From Actinopolymorpha rutila (GTDB taxonomy: Bacteria; Actinomycetota; Actinomycetes; Propionibacteriales; Actinopolymorphaceae), in assembly GCF_013407855.1 (NCBI RefSeq), contig NZ_JACBZH010000001.1:682001-746000 (forward strand): a DNA stretch of 64,000 nucleotides, given 5' to 3'. Numbering within the stretch: the stretch's first letter is position 1; each line of letters begins with the position of its first letter. Both the position numbers and the translations under genes were made by a program. Under the pieces are notes generated by a model that ran no database searches, was not told the origin of the DNA, and saw only the letters and a list, made by a program, of their open reading frames with translations. Shown here piece after piece: positions 1 through 7,709 of the stretch.

Positions 1-1250
1 TTGCCGGACAGGTTCGGCACCGGCTCCAGGACGTACAGCACCGAGGAACCGTCCGGCGCCAGGCCCGGGTCGGTCAGCGTGGGCACGGTGACCAGCACGG
101 ACGGGTCGGGCATCCGCCGGCCCTCGCGCAGCAGCGTGCGGAACGACGACGACCACTCCTTGCCGAAGTGGATGTTGTGGTGGGTCGCCTCGGGCGGCGG
201 TAGGCCGCGCACGCCGACGTGCCACACGAACGCCGACGGGGAGTAGCGGCCCTTCCGGGCGGCGACGGGTGCTGAGAGTTCGGGCAGCAGCGTGCGGTAG
301 GCCGTCGGCAGGTCGGCGTTGACGACCACCGCGTCGGCGGGGATCTCGGTGCCGTCGGCGAGTCGTACGCCACGTACCTGGGCGGCGCGACCGGCGCCAG
401 CCGACCCGGGCATGGTGCCGTCGTGCAGCACGCGTTCGACCCGGGCGTCGTGGACGAACGTGGCGCCGGCCTTCTGCGCGGCGGTCGCCATCGCGGCCGG
501 CACCGCGCCGATGCCGCCCTCGGGGAAGTACACCCCGCGTACCGAGTCCATGTAGGTGATCACCGCGAACACGGCGAGGGCCTGCTGGGGTGCGAGCCCG
601 GCGTACATCGCCTGGAAGCTGAACAGCCGCACCAGTCGCTCGTCGGTGAAGTACCGCCGGATCGCGCTCTCCAGCCGTCGCAGCGCGCCCAGCCGGAACA
701 GTCCGAGCGCCGGACCCAGCGGCCGCGCGAGGTCCCAGAAGTGGTCGTAGTTGCGGTCGATGAACGCCGGCATCTCCAACCGGTACAGCGATTCCAGCCA
801 GTCGCACATGCGCACGAAGCCGGCCTCCTCGGCCGGCCCGCACTTGTCCCGGATCTCCGCCGCCATCGCATCACGGCCGTGGCGGAGCGCGATGGTCGAG
901 CCGTCGGCGAAGTTCGCGCGGTACGACGGGTCCAGTGGGCGCAGCGTCAGCAGGTCGGCCATCGGCGTACCGGCCGCGGCGAACGTCGACTCCAGCAGGT
1001 CCGGCATGGTGAGCACGGTCGGCCCGGTGTCGAACGTGAAGCCGTCGGACAGGATCCGCCCGGCCCGGCCACCAGGCCGCGCGGCCTGCTCGACGACGGT
1101 GACCTGGTGGCCCGCGCCGGCGAGCTGGCAGGCGGCGGACAGCCCGCCGAGCCCGGCGCCGACGATGACCACCCGGCGTCTCGGTCGGGTGCCGGACAGG
1201 CCGGTGCCGGAGCCGGTACTCATGCCGGCGCTGGAGCCGGTCGGGCTCAT
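1..1250 (-). CDS. crtI: Phytoene desaturase (CrtI family), C-terminus beyond the left edge
   Basis: This FAD-dependent desaturase introduces double bonds into phytoene in carotenoid synthesis. The ATG at 1250 overlaps the stop of the upstream gene as ATGA, so I take it as the start. Reading from there, a Rossmann FAD motif VVIVGAGLGGLSAA appears around residue 25, followed by VVEQAARPGGRAG and FDTGPTVLTMPD, which are typical CrtI segments. The last codons before the edge read APDGSSVLYVLEPVPNLSG, the conserved region near the end of the family. About 416 codons are in the window; the family is usually near 500, so roughly the last 80 residues are outside. Its position after a prenyl synthase supports a carotenoid role. 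Confidence 0.9.
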   Translation of the reverse strand, partial: MSPTGSSAGMSTGSGTGLSGTRPRRRVVIVGAGLGGLSAACQLAGAGHQVTVVEQAARPGGRAGRILSDGFTFDTGPTVLTMPDLLESTFAAAGTPMADLLTLRPLDPSYRANFADGSTIALRHGRDAMAAEIRDKCGPAEEAGFVRMCDWLESLYRLEMPAFIDRNYDHFWDLARPLGPALGLFRLGALRRLESAIRRYFTDERLVRLFSFQAMYAGLAPQQALAVFAVITYMDSVRGVYFPEGGIGAVPAAMATAAQKAGATFVHDARVERVLHDGTMPGSAGAGRAAQVRGVRLADGTEIPADAVVVNADLPTAYRTLLPELSAPVAARKGRYSPSAFVWHVGVRGLPPPEATHHNIHFGKEWSSSFRTLLREGRRMPDPSVLVTVPTLTDPGLAPDGSSVLYVLEPVPNLSG

Positions 1251-2818
1251 CGGTGGTCTCCTTCGTCTCGCCGTGCGGCTACCTCCCGGCGCCACTGCTC
1301 GTGCTCGCGCAGCGGACGTGGCCGACCGCGTTCGGCGGCCTGGGCGATGTTGGCGATCATTGTCCCGAAGACCAGGCCGTGGAAGGGCATGATGCCCCAC
1401 CAGTACGCCTGACCGAGCAGTCCGCGCGGATGGAACAACGCGCGCTGGACGAGGGTCACTTCTTCTTTGCCGCCGTCGTTGCCACCGTCTTCCAGGTGGA
1501 ACTCCAGCCAGGCAAGGCCGGGCAGCCGCATCTCCGCGCGCAGCCGGAGCAGCCGGCCGGGCTCGCGGGCCTCCACCCGCCACCAGTCCAGCGCGTCACC
1601 GACCTGCAGCCTGTTCGGGTCGCGCCGCCCGCGCCGCAGCCCGACACCACCCACCGCACGGTCCATCAGTCCGCGTACCCGCCAGGGCAGGTTGACGGAG
1701 TACCACCCGCGCTCGCCGCCGATCCCCTCGATCACCGACCACAGCGCGTCCCGCGACGCGTGCACCCGGCGGCGGCGCTCGTCCACGTACAGGCTGCCGC
1801 CGGCCCAGTCAGGGTCGGTGGGCAGCGGGTCGCTGGGCGCGCCGGCCACCGACGCCGAGGACCACCGGGTGGTCACGTCGGCCTCCCGGATCCGCTTCAG
1901 GGCAAGGGAGACGGCCTCGTCGAACCCGAGCCGCCCCGGCGGTGGTCCGCCGAGGTGGTCGGCGACGTCGTTCTCCCGGCACACCACCTCGTAGCGCAGC
2001 GACTCGACCAGCGGCTTGGCGATCCCGCTCGGCACCGGCGTCACCAGGCCCACCCAGTGGCTGGACAGCCGAGGCGTGAGCACCGGCACCGGCACGATCA
2101 CCCGCCGGGGGAGCCCGGCCACGGCGGCGAACCGCTTCATCATCTGCTCGTACGTGAGGACGTCGGTGCCGCCGATGTCGAACGTACGGTTGACGTCCGG
2201 TGCCAGCCTCGGCGCCTCGGCGAGGTACCACAGCACGTCCCGGATCGCGATCGGCTGGATCCGCGTACGCACCCACGACGGCGCCACCATCGCCGGCAAC
2301 CGCTCGGTGAGATAGCGCAGCATCTCGAACGACACCGAGCCCGACCCGATGATCACCGCCGCCTGCATCACCGCGGCCGGGACCGAGGAGTCCAGGAAGA
2401 TGCGCCCGACCTCCTCCCGCGAGCGCAGGTGCGGCGACAGGTCGGTCGCCGGGTGGCCGTTCTCGTCCAGGGGAGTGATGCCGCCGAGGTAGACGATGCG
2501 GCCCACCTTCGCCCGCTCGGCGGCCCGGGCGAACTCGGTGCCGGTACGGCGGTCCCGTTCCTCGAACTTCGCCGACGTGCCCATCGCGTGGATCAGGTAG
2601 TACGCCACGGAGACGCCGTCGAGCGCCCGGGAGAGTACGTCGGGGTCGCCCGCGTCACCCTCCACGGCCTCGACGTCGGCGAACCAGGTGCGTTCGCGGA
2701 TCCGGTCGACCGACCGGGTGAGCACGCGGACGTGGTAGCCGCGGCCCAGGAGCTCGGGGACCAGGCGGCCCCCGACGTATCCGGTGACTCCGGTGACCAG
2801 GACCGGTGCGTCATTCAT
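1247..2818 (-). CDS. NAD(P)-binding SDR-like protein with DUF2867 C-terminal domain
   Basis: A 523-residue protein whose N-terminus carries the atypical SDR nucleotide motif VTGVTGYVGGRLVPEL, followed by YLIHAMG and a YLGGITP strand, as in YbjT-like NAD(P)H-binding proteins. The C-terminal third (about residues 330-510) is DUF2867-like, with LRLRAEMRLPGLAWLEF and YWWGIMPFHGLVFGTM. I chose the ATG at 2818 because it forms an ATGA overlap with the stop of the prenyl synthase; a GTG/ATG a few codons upstream would overlap more. It is coupled at both ends to carotenoid genes, so an oxidoreductase or lipid-binding role in that pathway is inferred. The substrate is unknown. Confidence 0.85.
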   Translation of the reverse strand: MNDAPVLVTGVTGYVGGRLVPELLGRGYHVRVLTRSVDRIRERTWFADVEAVEGDAGDPDVLSRALDGVSVAYYLIHAMGTSAKFEERDRRTGTEFARAAERAKVGRIVYLGGITPLDENGHPATDLSPHLRSREEVGRIFLDSSVPAAVMQAAVIIGSGSVSFEMLRYLTERLPAMVAPSWVRTRIQPIAIRDVLWYLAEAPRLAPDVNRTFDIGGTDVLTYEQMMKRFAAVAGLPRRVIVPVPVLTPRLSSHWVGLVTPVPSGIAKPLVESLRYEVVCRENDVADHLGGPPPGRLGFDEAVSLALKRIREADVTTRWSSASVAGAPSDPLPTDPDWAGGSLYVDERRRRVHASRDALWSVIEGIGGERGWYSVNLPWRVRGLMDRAVGGVGLRRGRRDPNRLQVGDALDWWRVEAREPGRLLRLRAEMRLPGLAWLEFHLEDGGNDGGKEEVTLVQRALFHPRGLLGQAYWWGIMPFHGLVFGTMIANIAQAAERGRPRPLREHEQWRREVAARRDEGDHR

Positions 2819-4047
2819 CGCTGCCGCCATGCGGCCTCCTCGGCGAGTGCGCGCAACGCGGGCACCGCCCTCGGGTGGACCGGCGCCCGCTCCAGCGCCA
2901 GCAGTGCGCGGTCGACAGCCAGCTTGACCTGCTGCTCGACCTCGACGTCGGCACCGGTCCGGCGGAGTACGCCGGTCAGCGCGGCCACCTCGCCCTCGTC
3001 CAGGTCGGGGTCGCCGACCCGGTCCAGCAACCGGCGGTCGGCGGGCCCGGCGCGTTCGGCGGCTACCGCCAGCAGCAGGGTCGGTCGGCCCTCCCGCAGA
3101 TCCTCACCGACCGGCTTTCCGGTGGCGGCGCTGTCGCCGAACGCGCCGAGCAGGTCGTCCCGCAGCTGGAACGCGACGCCGAGGGGACCTCCGTACTCGG
3201 CGTACGTCGCTACGAGCGACCCTGATCCACCCGCCAGGCAGGCCCCCAGCTGCAGCGGGCGGACGACTGTGTAGCGCCCGGACTTCAGGGTCGCGACGGA
3301 CGTGGCGTAGTCGGCGTCGCGTTCGCCTGTGGCGCTGCCCAGCATGTCCAGGTGCTGCCCGACCACGAGTTCGGTACACATCTGATGCCATGTCCGTGCG
3401 GCCGAATCGGGCAGTCCGGCCGCGATCCGGTGCGCCAGGGTGAACGCGAGGTCGCCGACCAGGACCGCCAGGCCCTCACCGAACCGCCGCGCGTCGCCGC
3501 GCCAGCCGCGGTCGGTGTGCCGGGCGAGCAGGGTGGCGTGCAGCGCGGGGGCGCCACGCCGGGACGACGAGCCGTCCATCACGTCGTCGTGGACGAGCGC
3601 GAACGTGTGCAGGAGTTCCAGCGCGGCGGCGGCACGGACGGCCGTGTCGCCGGGCGGCGTACCGTCCACTCCCACGAAACCCCAGTGGCAGAACGCCGGT
3701 CGCAGTCGCTTGCCGCCGGTGAGGCTGTCGCGCAGGTCGGCGAGCAGCTCGCCCACCCGGTCGCCGGCCCGGTCGGTCAGGCGTACGGCGAGCCCGTCCG
3801 TCCACGGCTTCGCCTCGGCGGCCAGCAGGTCCCGCAGGTAGGCGTCGACCGCGCGGTCGAAGTCCTCGGTCAACTGGTCGGGAAACTCGTCGGTCAGCCC
3901 CGCGACCGAACTGTCGGCCAGCTCGTCGGGCAGTGCATCGGTCACAGCATGTTCTGGCAGCGCATCTTCGGTCAGCGCGTCGGGGAATGCGCCCGAATGG
4001 CCTTGTTCTTCAGGGAATCGGGCGTTGTCGGGTCGGGCGAGAGCCAT
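2815..4047 (-). CDS. crtE: Polyprenyl diphosphate synthase (GGPP synthase type)
   Basis: This enzyme condenses isopentenyl diphosphate with allylic diphosphates, probably giving geranylgeranyl diphosphate for phytoene synthesis. The protein has GGKRLRP for substrate binding, the first aspartate-rich motif HDDVMDGSSSRRG and the second motif FQLRDDLLGAFGD. The ATG at 4047 is preceded by AGGGAGAA at good spacing, so the longer upstream reading frame is not needed. The first 60 residues are acidic and repetitive (ALTEDALPEHAVTDALPDEL) and lie outside the catalytic fold. The gene overlaps the next one by 4 bp, and CrtI follows. It is separated by 158 bp from the FAD enzyme gene upstream and may have its own promoter there. 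Confidence 0.88.
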   Translation of the reverse strand: MALARPDNARFPEEQGHSGAFPDALTEDALPEHAVTDALPDELADSSVAGLTDEFPDQLTEDFDRAVDAYLRDLLAAEAKPWTDGLAVRLTDRAGDRVGELLADLRDSLTGGKRLRPAFCHWGFVGVDGTPPGDTAVRAAAALELLHTFALVHDDVMDGSSSRRGAPALHATLLARHTDRGWRGDARRFGEGLAVLVGDLAFTLAHRIAAGLPDSAARTWHQMCTELVVGQHLDMLGSATGERDADYATSVATLKSGRYTVVRPLQLGACLAGGSGSLVATYAEYGGPLGVAFQLRDDLLGAFGDSAATGKPVGEDLREGRPTLLLAVAAERAGPADRRLLDRVGDPDLDEGEVAALTGVLRRTGADVEVEQQVKLAVDRALLALERAPVHPRAVPALRALAEEAAWRQR

Positions 4048-4072
4048 TGGGTTCTCCCTGGCCGCGGAGTGG

Positions 4073-4087
4073 GTTTCCAGTACTGAA
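4073..4087 (-). promoter_or_regulatory. Candidate operator or promoter element upstream of the prenyl synthase
   Basis: On the minus strand this reads TTCAGTACTGGAAAC and contains the perfect palindrome CAGTACTG. It lies 26 bp upstream of the prenyl synthase ATG. A related word, TTCAGTGCTAAAAC, lies upstream of the FAD enzyme gene. Sharing by the two promoter-proximal gaps of the same block suggests a common regulator, but no known consensus is matched. Confidence 0.3.
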
Positions 4088-4205
4088 TGAGGTCGATGTG
4101 AGTTCCGCTCGACCTGCTGACCGGACAGGTCCGGTCGGTCGGGTCGGACTTCGTACGCCGGCAGACGTACTTCCATCCCTGTCCGGCCGGGCTCGGCTCC
4201 CACCT

Positions 4206-5516
4206 TCACGACGCGTCCATGGTCAGCACGGACTCGTCCAGGCGGGGTGTTCGCGGGCCGTAGGCGTTGGACCGGGCGCTCAGCCAGCGCACCAGCGGCA
4301 CCTCGGTGATCAGCCGCAGCGGCAGTGGTGGCCGGAACGCCTTGTCCGCGCGCAGGGTTGCGGCCGACCGGCGTTCGGTGCGGATCTGCCGGCGCTGGAC
4401 GGAGATGATGGCTGGTTCGCGAATCTCCTGTACGCGTGCGAGTTCGGCCTCACTGACAAGGCCGCGTTGACGCAGCGGACGGGCCAGGACGTTCGCCACC
4501 GTCACCGCGTCCTGGATGGCCATCAGGATGCCGTTCCCACCCACCGGTGAGATCACGTGCGCGGCGTCGCCGATCAGCAGCAGTCCGGGGCGGTGCCAGC
4601 GCTCCACCCGGGCGATGTCGACCGACAGCAGCGTCAGCTGCGACCAGTCGGCGAGCAGCTGTGCCCGGTCGGCCAGCCACGGCACCCAGCGGCGGATGAA
4701 GTCCTGGATGGGTACGACGCCGGCCTTGCGGGCCTGTGCGTACGTGCCCTTGGGGATCGTGTAGCCGACCTGCCAGGTGTCGGTGCGGCCGAGCACCCCG
4801 ACGTACCCGCCGACTCCGAAGTACAGCGAGACGTCCGCGTCCGGCGGGTCGGACCGAGTCCGGCGGGGCAGCTCGAACCACAGCACGTCCGCGCCGGCGC
4901 CGAACGACTCCGCGGGCATGTCGGCCAGCCGCCGCAGTCGGGAGAACCTGCCGTCCGAGCCGATCACCAGCGCGGCCGGCAGCTCGTGCTCGCCGTCGGG
5001 TCCGCGGTAACGGACGCCCTGGACCACGCCGTTCTCGTCCTCCAGCAGGCCGGTGACCCGGGCCTGCATGCGCAACGTGAAGGTCGGCAGCTCCGCCGCC
5101 TTGGCGGCCATGAAGTCGAGGAAGCGGTCCTGCGGCATCAGCGCGATGTACGGGAAGCGGGTGCGCAGCTTGCCGTAGTCGGTGGTGGTGATCGTCGCGG
5201 TGGGCGTGTGGAAGCGGAAGTAGCGGGCCCGGTAGTGGTCGAGCCGGAGGAGCTCGTCGGCCAGGCCGAGGCTGTCCAGGAGCTCGAGGGTGGCGGGGTG
5301 GAGGGAGTCGCCGCGGAAGTTGCGGTCGAAGTCGGCGTGCGCCTCCAGCAGGGTCACCTGGACTCCCGCGCGGGCGAGGAGGTAGGCCGCGATCATGCCC
5401 CCCGGCCCGCCGCCGACAACGACGCAGGTGACGGACGGTTGCCGGTGGCGGGCGGGGGCACGATCGGTGGTGGACGCGGTTGTGCGAGCCGGGTCGGCAG
5501 TTGAGCCGTTGGCCAT
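4206..5516 (-). CDS. FAD-dependent monooxygenase (UbiH/pHBH-type)
   Basis: A group A flavoprotein hydroxylase of 436 residues. It shows the ADP-binding motif CVVVGGGPGGMIAAYLLARAG near residue 30, the DG motif (VIGSDGRFSRLRRL) and the GD motif LLLIGDAAHVISPVGGNG, in the right order. The ATG at 5516 has GGAGG about 8 bases upstream, which decides the start over an upstream in-frame ATG. It is the first gene of the minus-strand block that continues with prenyl synthase and CrtI, so it may oxygenate a carotenoid or another isoprenoid. That link is inferred from position only; these enzymes act on many aromatic and isoprenoid substrates. Confidence 0.82.
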   Translation of the reverse strand: MANGSTADPARTTASTTDRAPARHRQPSVTCVVVGGGPGGMIAAYLLARAGVQVTLLEAHADFDRNFRGDSLHPATLELLDSLGLADELLRLDHYRARYFRFHTPTATITTTDYGKLRTRFPYIALMPQDRFLDFMAAKAAELPTFTLRMQARVTGLLEDENGVVQGVRYRGPDGEHELPAALVIGSDGRFSRLRRLADMPAESFGAGADVLWFELPRRTRSDPPDADVSLYFGVGGYVGVLGRTDTWQVGYTIPKGTYAQARKAGVVPIQDFIRRWVPWLADRAQLLADWSQLTLLSVDIARVERWHRPGLLLIGDAAHVISPVGGNGILMAIQDAVTVANVLARPLRQRGLVSEAELARVQEIREPAIISVQRRQIRTERRSAATLRADKAFRPPLPLRLITEVPLVRWLSARSNAYGPRTPRLDESVLTMDAS

Positions 5517-5580
5517 GTCGCGTCCCTCCTCCGCGTGCACCGGTGGCTCGGGGGCCGGGAGGTCCACCGGTGTTGGACCT

Positions 5581-5596
5581 CAGTTTTAGCACTGAA
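5581..5596 (-). promoter_or_regulatory. Candidate operator upstream of the FAD monooxygenase
   Basis: The minus strand reads TTCAGTGCTAAAACTG, an imperfect inverted repeat with arms CAGT and ACTG. It is 65-80 bp upstream of the FAD enzyme ATG and shares the pattern TTCAGTRCTRRAA with the site at 4073-4087. It may be an operator of a shared regulator or part of a promoter. Confidence 0.3.
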
Positions 5597-5746
5597 ACCA
5601 GGCTCTTGAGTACTCCCCTCCTCTTCGTCGGCCGGGTAGCACTCGCTCGCGGTCGCCCGTAATGCCTCTGACCTGCGGATTCACCCCGCGGAGGATCCAC
5701 CCGAACCGGCCCGGAACGGGCACTCGGTACGCTGAGGGGTAACTGG

Positions 5747-5777
5747 TTCGGCAGCACCGGAGGGGTACCTGTAGACT
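5747..5777 (+). promoter_or_regulatory. Weak candidate promoter for tRNA-Arg
   Basis: TAGACT at 5772-5777 is placed as a -10 box 15 bases ahead of the tRNA. TTCGGC at 5747-5752 could be a -35 box, but the 19-base spacing is long. This is inferred from position only. Confidence 0.25.
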
Positions 5778-5792
5778 CTCCAACCGTTCCCG

Positions 5793-5868
5793 GCGCTCGT
5801 AGCTCAACGGATAGAGCATCTGACTACGGATCAGAAGGTTGGGGGTTCGAATCCCTCCGAGCGCGCCA
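5793..5868 (+). tRNA. tRNA-Arg (anticodon ACG)
   Basis: A complete 76-nt cloverleaf. The acceptor arms GCGCTCG and CGAGCGC pair fully. The D arm is GCTC/GAGC, the anticodon stem TCTGA/TCAGA encloses loop CTACGGA with anticodon ACG, and the T arm has loop TTCGAAT. CCA is encoded at 5866-5868. An integrase remnant starts 14 bp downstream, facing the tRNA, which is the usual layout when an element has integrated into a tRNA 3' end and left it intact. Confidence 0.95.
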
Positions 5869-5881
5869 GCAAAACCGCAGG

Positions 5882-6240
5882 TCACAGGCCTGCTCCTCCC
5901 GGATCGTTCGGGTCAACCACCTCGGATTCGCCGTTTTGGCCACGTTCTGGCCACACGTCGAACTGCCGGGCCGTGTCGTCGAGCCGCGCGGCCCACGTGT
6001 CCATCTCGTCGGCGTACAGGTGGCCGTACAGATCCATCGTGATCGTGATCGATGCGTGCCCAAGGATGTGCTGGACGACCTTGGGCTGCGGTTGACGAAC
6101 TTCCGGCGTTCGGTGTGGCACACGGCGGCGTCGCTCTACATTTCGGCCGGCACTCCACGACCACCCTTGGGTGAGGTGAAGACAACGGCATCCCGGTCAC
6201 GGCCGTCCAGGACGAGGACGAACTCGTGACGCGCTCATCC
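5882..6240 (-). pseudogene. Tyrosine recombinase (integrase) remnant with an internal inversion
   Basis: The minus strand at 5882-6085 encodes a C-terminal integrase segment with PKVVQHILGHASITITM and DLYGHLYADEMDTWAARLD, including the LGH box and the catalytic-Tyr region. Upstream, minus-strand 6160-6240 reads REFVLVLDGRDRDAVVF and TSPKGG, an earlier integrase segment. The piece that should lie between them is found on the plus strand at 6086-6157 as LRLTNFRRSVW followed directly by HTAASLYISAGTP. So the middle has been inverted, and residues between the two motifs are missing. The N-terminal half and the first catalytic Arg are not seen. It is non-functional and marks an old integration at the adjacent tRNA-Arg. 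Confidence 0.8.
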
Positions 6241-6286
6241 GACTGGCGCTTGACCCCCGCAGCAGCGTCAAGCCCTCGCCGGTGCC

Positions 6287-6433
6287 GTGGTGACAGACGA
6301 ACTGGCCCTCGACCTGGACAACGCGGTCCGCTCGATCCAGAACGAGAGCGAACGAACCGGCATCACTCTCGACGGCGCGCTGCTGACGGCCCTCCGAGAG
6401 CTGAACCGCCCGCCTGAAGGCGCCGCCGGGTGA
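6287..6433 (+). CDS. Small hypothetical protein (48 aa)
   Basis: From tandem GTG codons at 6287/6290 a short frame reads VTDELALDLDNAVRSIQNES, then a run ending ALLTALRELNRPPEGAAG. It has the charge and helix periodicity of a real polypeptide, unlike the overlapping longer frame, which is Arg/Pro-rich. I see no strong ribosome binding site. It lies just beyond the integrase remnant and may be a surviving accessory gene of the integrated element or a fragment. I do not recognise a family. The following 190 bp to 6623 show no gene. Confidence 0.3.
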   Translation: MVTDELALDLDNAVRSIQNESERTGITLDGALLTALRELNRPPEGAAG

Positions 6434-6623
6434 TCAGACCGCTGCGTGCTGTGCCTAATCGCACGCTAATCGCACGATGGGCCGGCCGCGAGTGACCGCA
6501 TCTTCGTCCCGAACTATCGGCGGGGAGGTCGCTGGTGGCTGTTCAGGCGTAAGCGGGGACGGTCACAGCCAGCATTGGCCGATCATGGTTATTGACGTTG
6601 CTGTATTTCGCTGCTGTACGGAC

Positions 6624-7523
6624 CTAATTCTGCCGGAGAGAGACCCGTGCGGCGGGGTAGTCGAGGAGGACGCGGAAGGCACGGAGTGCGTTTCCCCCGA
6701 GCGCTCCGACCACGGGTTTGTCCATCCACTGCGACATGTGCTCAACGAAGTTCGAGTCGCCGCGTTGGGTGAACCAAACGGGTCCGGTGTGGAGACCGCC
6801 GAGGTATACGGACGGTACTTGGATCATGGTGGCGCCGGTGCCGGCTTCGCCGTGGTCGATCACAGGCCAGTCGGGGTGCTGTTCGCGCCAGCGGTGGGCA
6901 ATGGTGTTGATGATGAACGACGTCGCCTGTCGGCGCCCGTTCCGACCAGCTTGCATCATGGCCTCGTGAGTGAGGTTGGTGTGTGCTCCCGTGTCAAAGA
7001 GCAGGTCGAGTTGCTCACCGTCCACGCTGGCTTGAATGCGTGGAAAGTTGTACGTGCGTTGACCGTCTCTCTCCGGGAACCCGAGTGGCAGTGTGACGGG
7101 GTAATCGTCGGTCGGCGGCGTCTGATGGAGGACGAGCCTGGCTGTCCTGTAATCCACCTCCCAGATCCGCCGGCTGAACCATTGCTGGCCTAGTAGTCCG
7201 CTGCCTCCGATCGGCGGGAAGGGGCCGTTCTGTACCTCCATACTCGGGTTGAGCAGGATCGAGCCGTCCTCCAGTGGGCTGGGTATCCATGCCTCGTCAC
7301 GGAAGGGTGGCAGAAGTGTGGGCGTCCAGTCGTCACTCTCATCAACGCTCGGCTCTGCCACCAACCCAAGGTCGAGTGCTGCGGCTCGATACATCCAGTC
7401 GCTTCCACCCGTGTCGGTGAGGAAACGCAGTCGTTGGCCACCTGCTGTCACAGGCTCAACGAAGATCGTTTCCTGCTCGAATGATGCGGGAAGGACATAG
7501 GGGCTGCCCGGCGCGGAGTCCAT
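6624..7523 (-). CDS. Retropepsin-like aspartic protease with two DTG lobes in one chain
   Basis: The protein carries two retropepsin active-site motifs. RFLTDTGGSDWM is at about residues 33-44, and LDLLFDTGAHTNLT at about 172-185, counting from the ATG at 7523. Each lobe also has the hydrophobic-Gly partner segment: GLLGQQWFSRRIWEVDY in lobe 1 and VVGALGGNALRAFRVLLDY in lobe 2. Retropepsins are normally homodimers of one such lobe; here both are fused, as in pepsin-like proteins. There is no signal peptide, so it is probably cytoplasmic. The frame extends upstream to 7646, but that extension is encoded by a dispersed repeat, so I prefer the later start. No clear ribosome binding site was found. 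Substrate unknown. Confidence 0.65.
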   Translation of the reverse strand: MDSAPGSPYVLPASFEQETIFVEPVTAGGQRLRFLTDTGGSDWMYRAAALDLGLVAEPSVDESDDWTPTLLPPFRDEAWIPSPLEDGSILLNPSMEVQNGPFPPIGGSGLLGQQWFSRRIWEVDYRTARLVLHQTPPTDDYPVTLPLGFPERDGQRTYNFPRIQASVDGEQLDLLFDTGAHTNLTHEAMMQAGRNGRRQATSFIINTIAHRWREQHPDWPVIDHGEAGTGATMIQVPSVYLGGLHTGPVWFTQRGDSNFVEHMSQWMDKPVVGALGGNALRAFRVLLDYPAARVSLRQN

Positions 7524-7567
7524 GTCGGCAGTTTGCCAGGCAAGCACGCGGTCGCGGCAGTTCCAGA

Positions 7568-7613
7568 GGAGCGGCAGGGTTTGCTCGGTGTCCTGCATCG
7601 GGTCGCGGAGACC
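7568..7613 (-). repeat. Dispersed repeat A, copy 1
   Basis: Forty-six bases matching 15965-16010 in opposite orientation, with 41 identities by eye. It starts GGTCTCCGCGACCCGATGC on the minus strand and ends CCCTGCCGCTCC. A partial third copy, CAGGACACCGGCCAAACCCT, lies at about 7638-7657 on the plus strand. Copy 1 falls in the upstream in-frame extension of the protease gene. Confidence 0.7.
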
Positions 7614-7709
7614 GGGGGGGGCCATACCCAGACCAACCCAGGACACCGGCCAAACCCTCCGACCCTTCGGTGGCCACTCGATGCTGGTGGGACCGAGACC
7701 TTGTTCGTA

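Noticed and set aside
1253-3274. 673-codon open frame on the plus strand
   Set aside because: It is antisense to two well-supported carotenoid-block genes, is rich in Arg, Pro and His, and has no family motifs. High GC keeps the opposite strand open.
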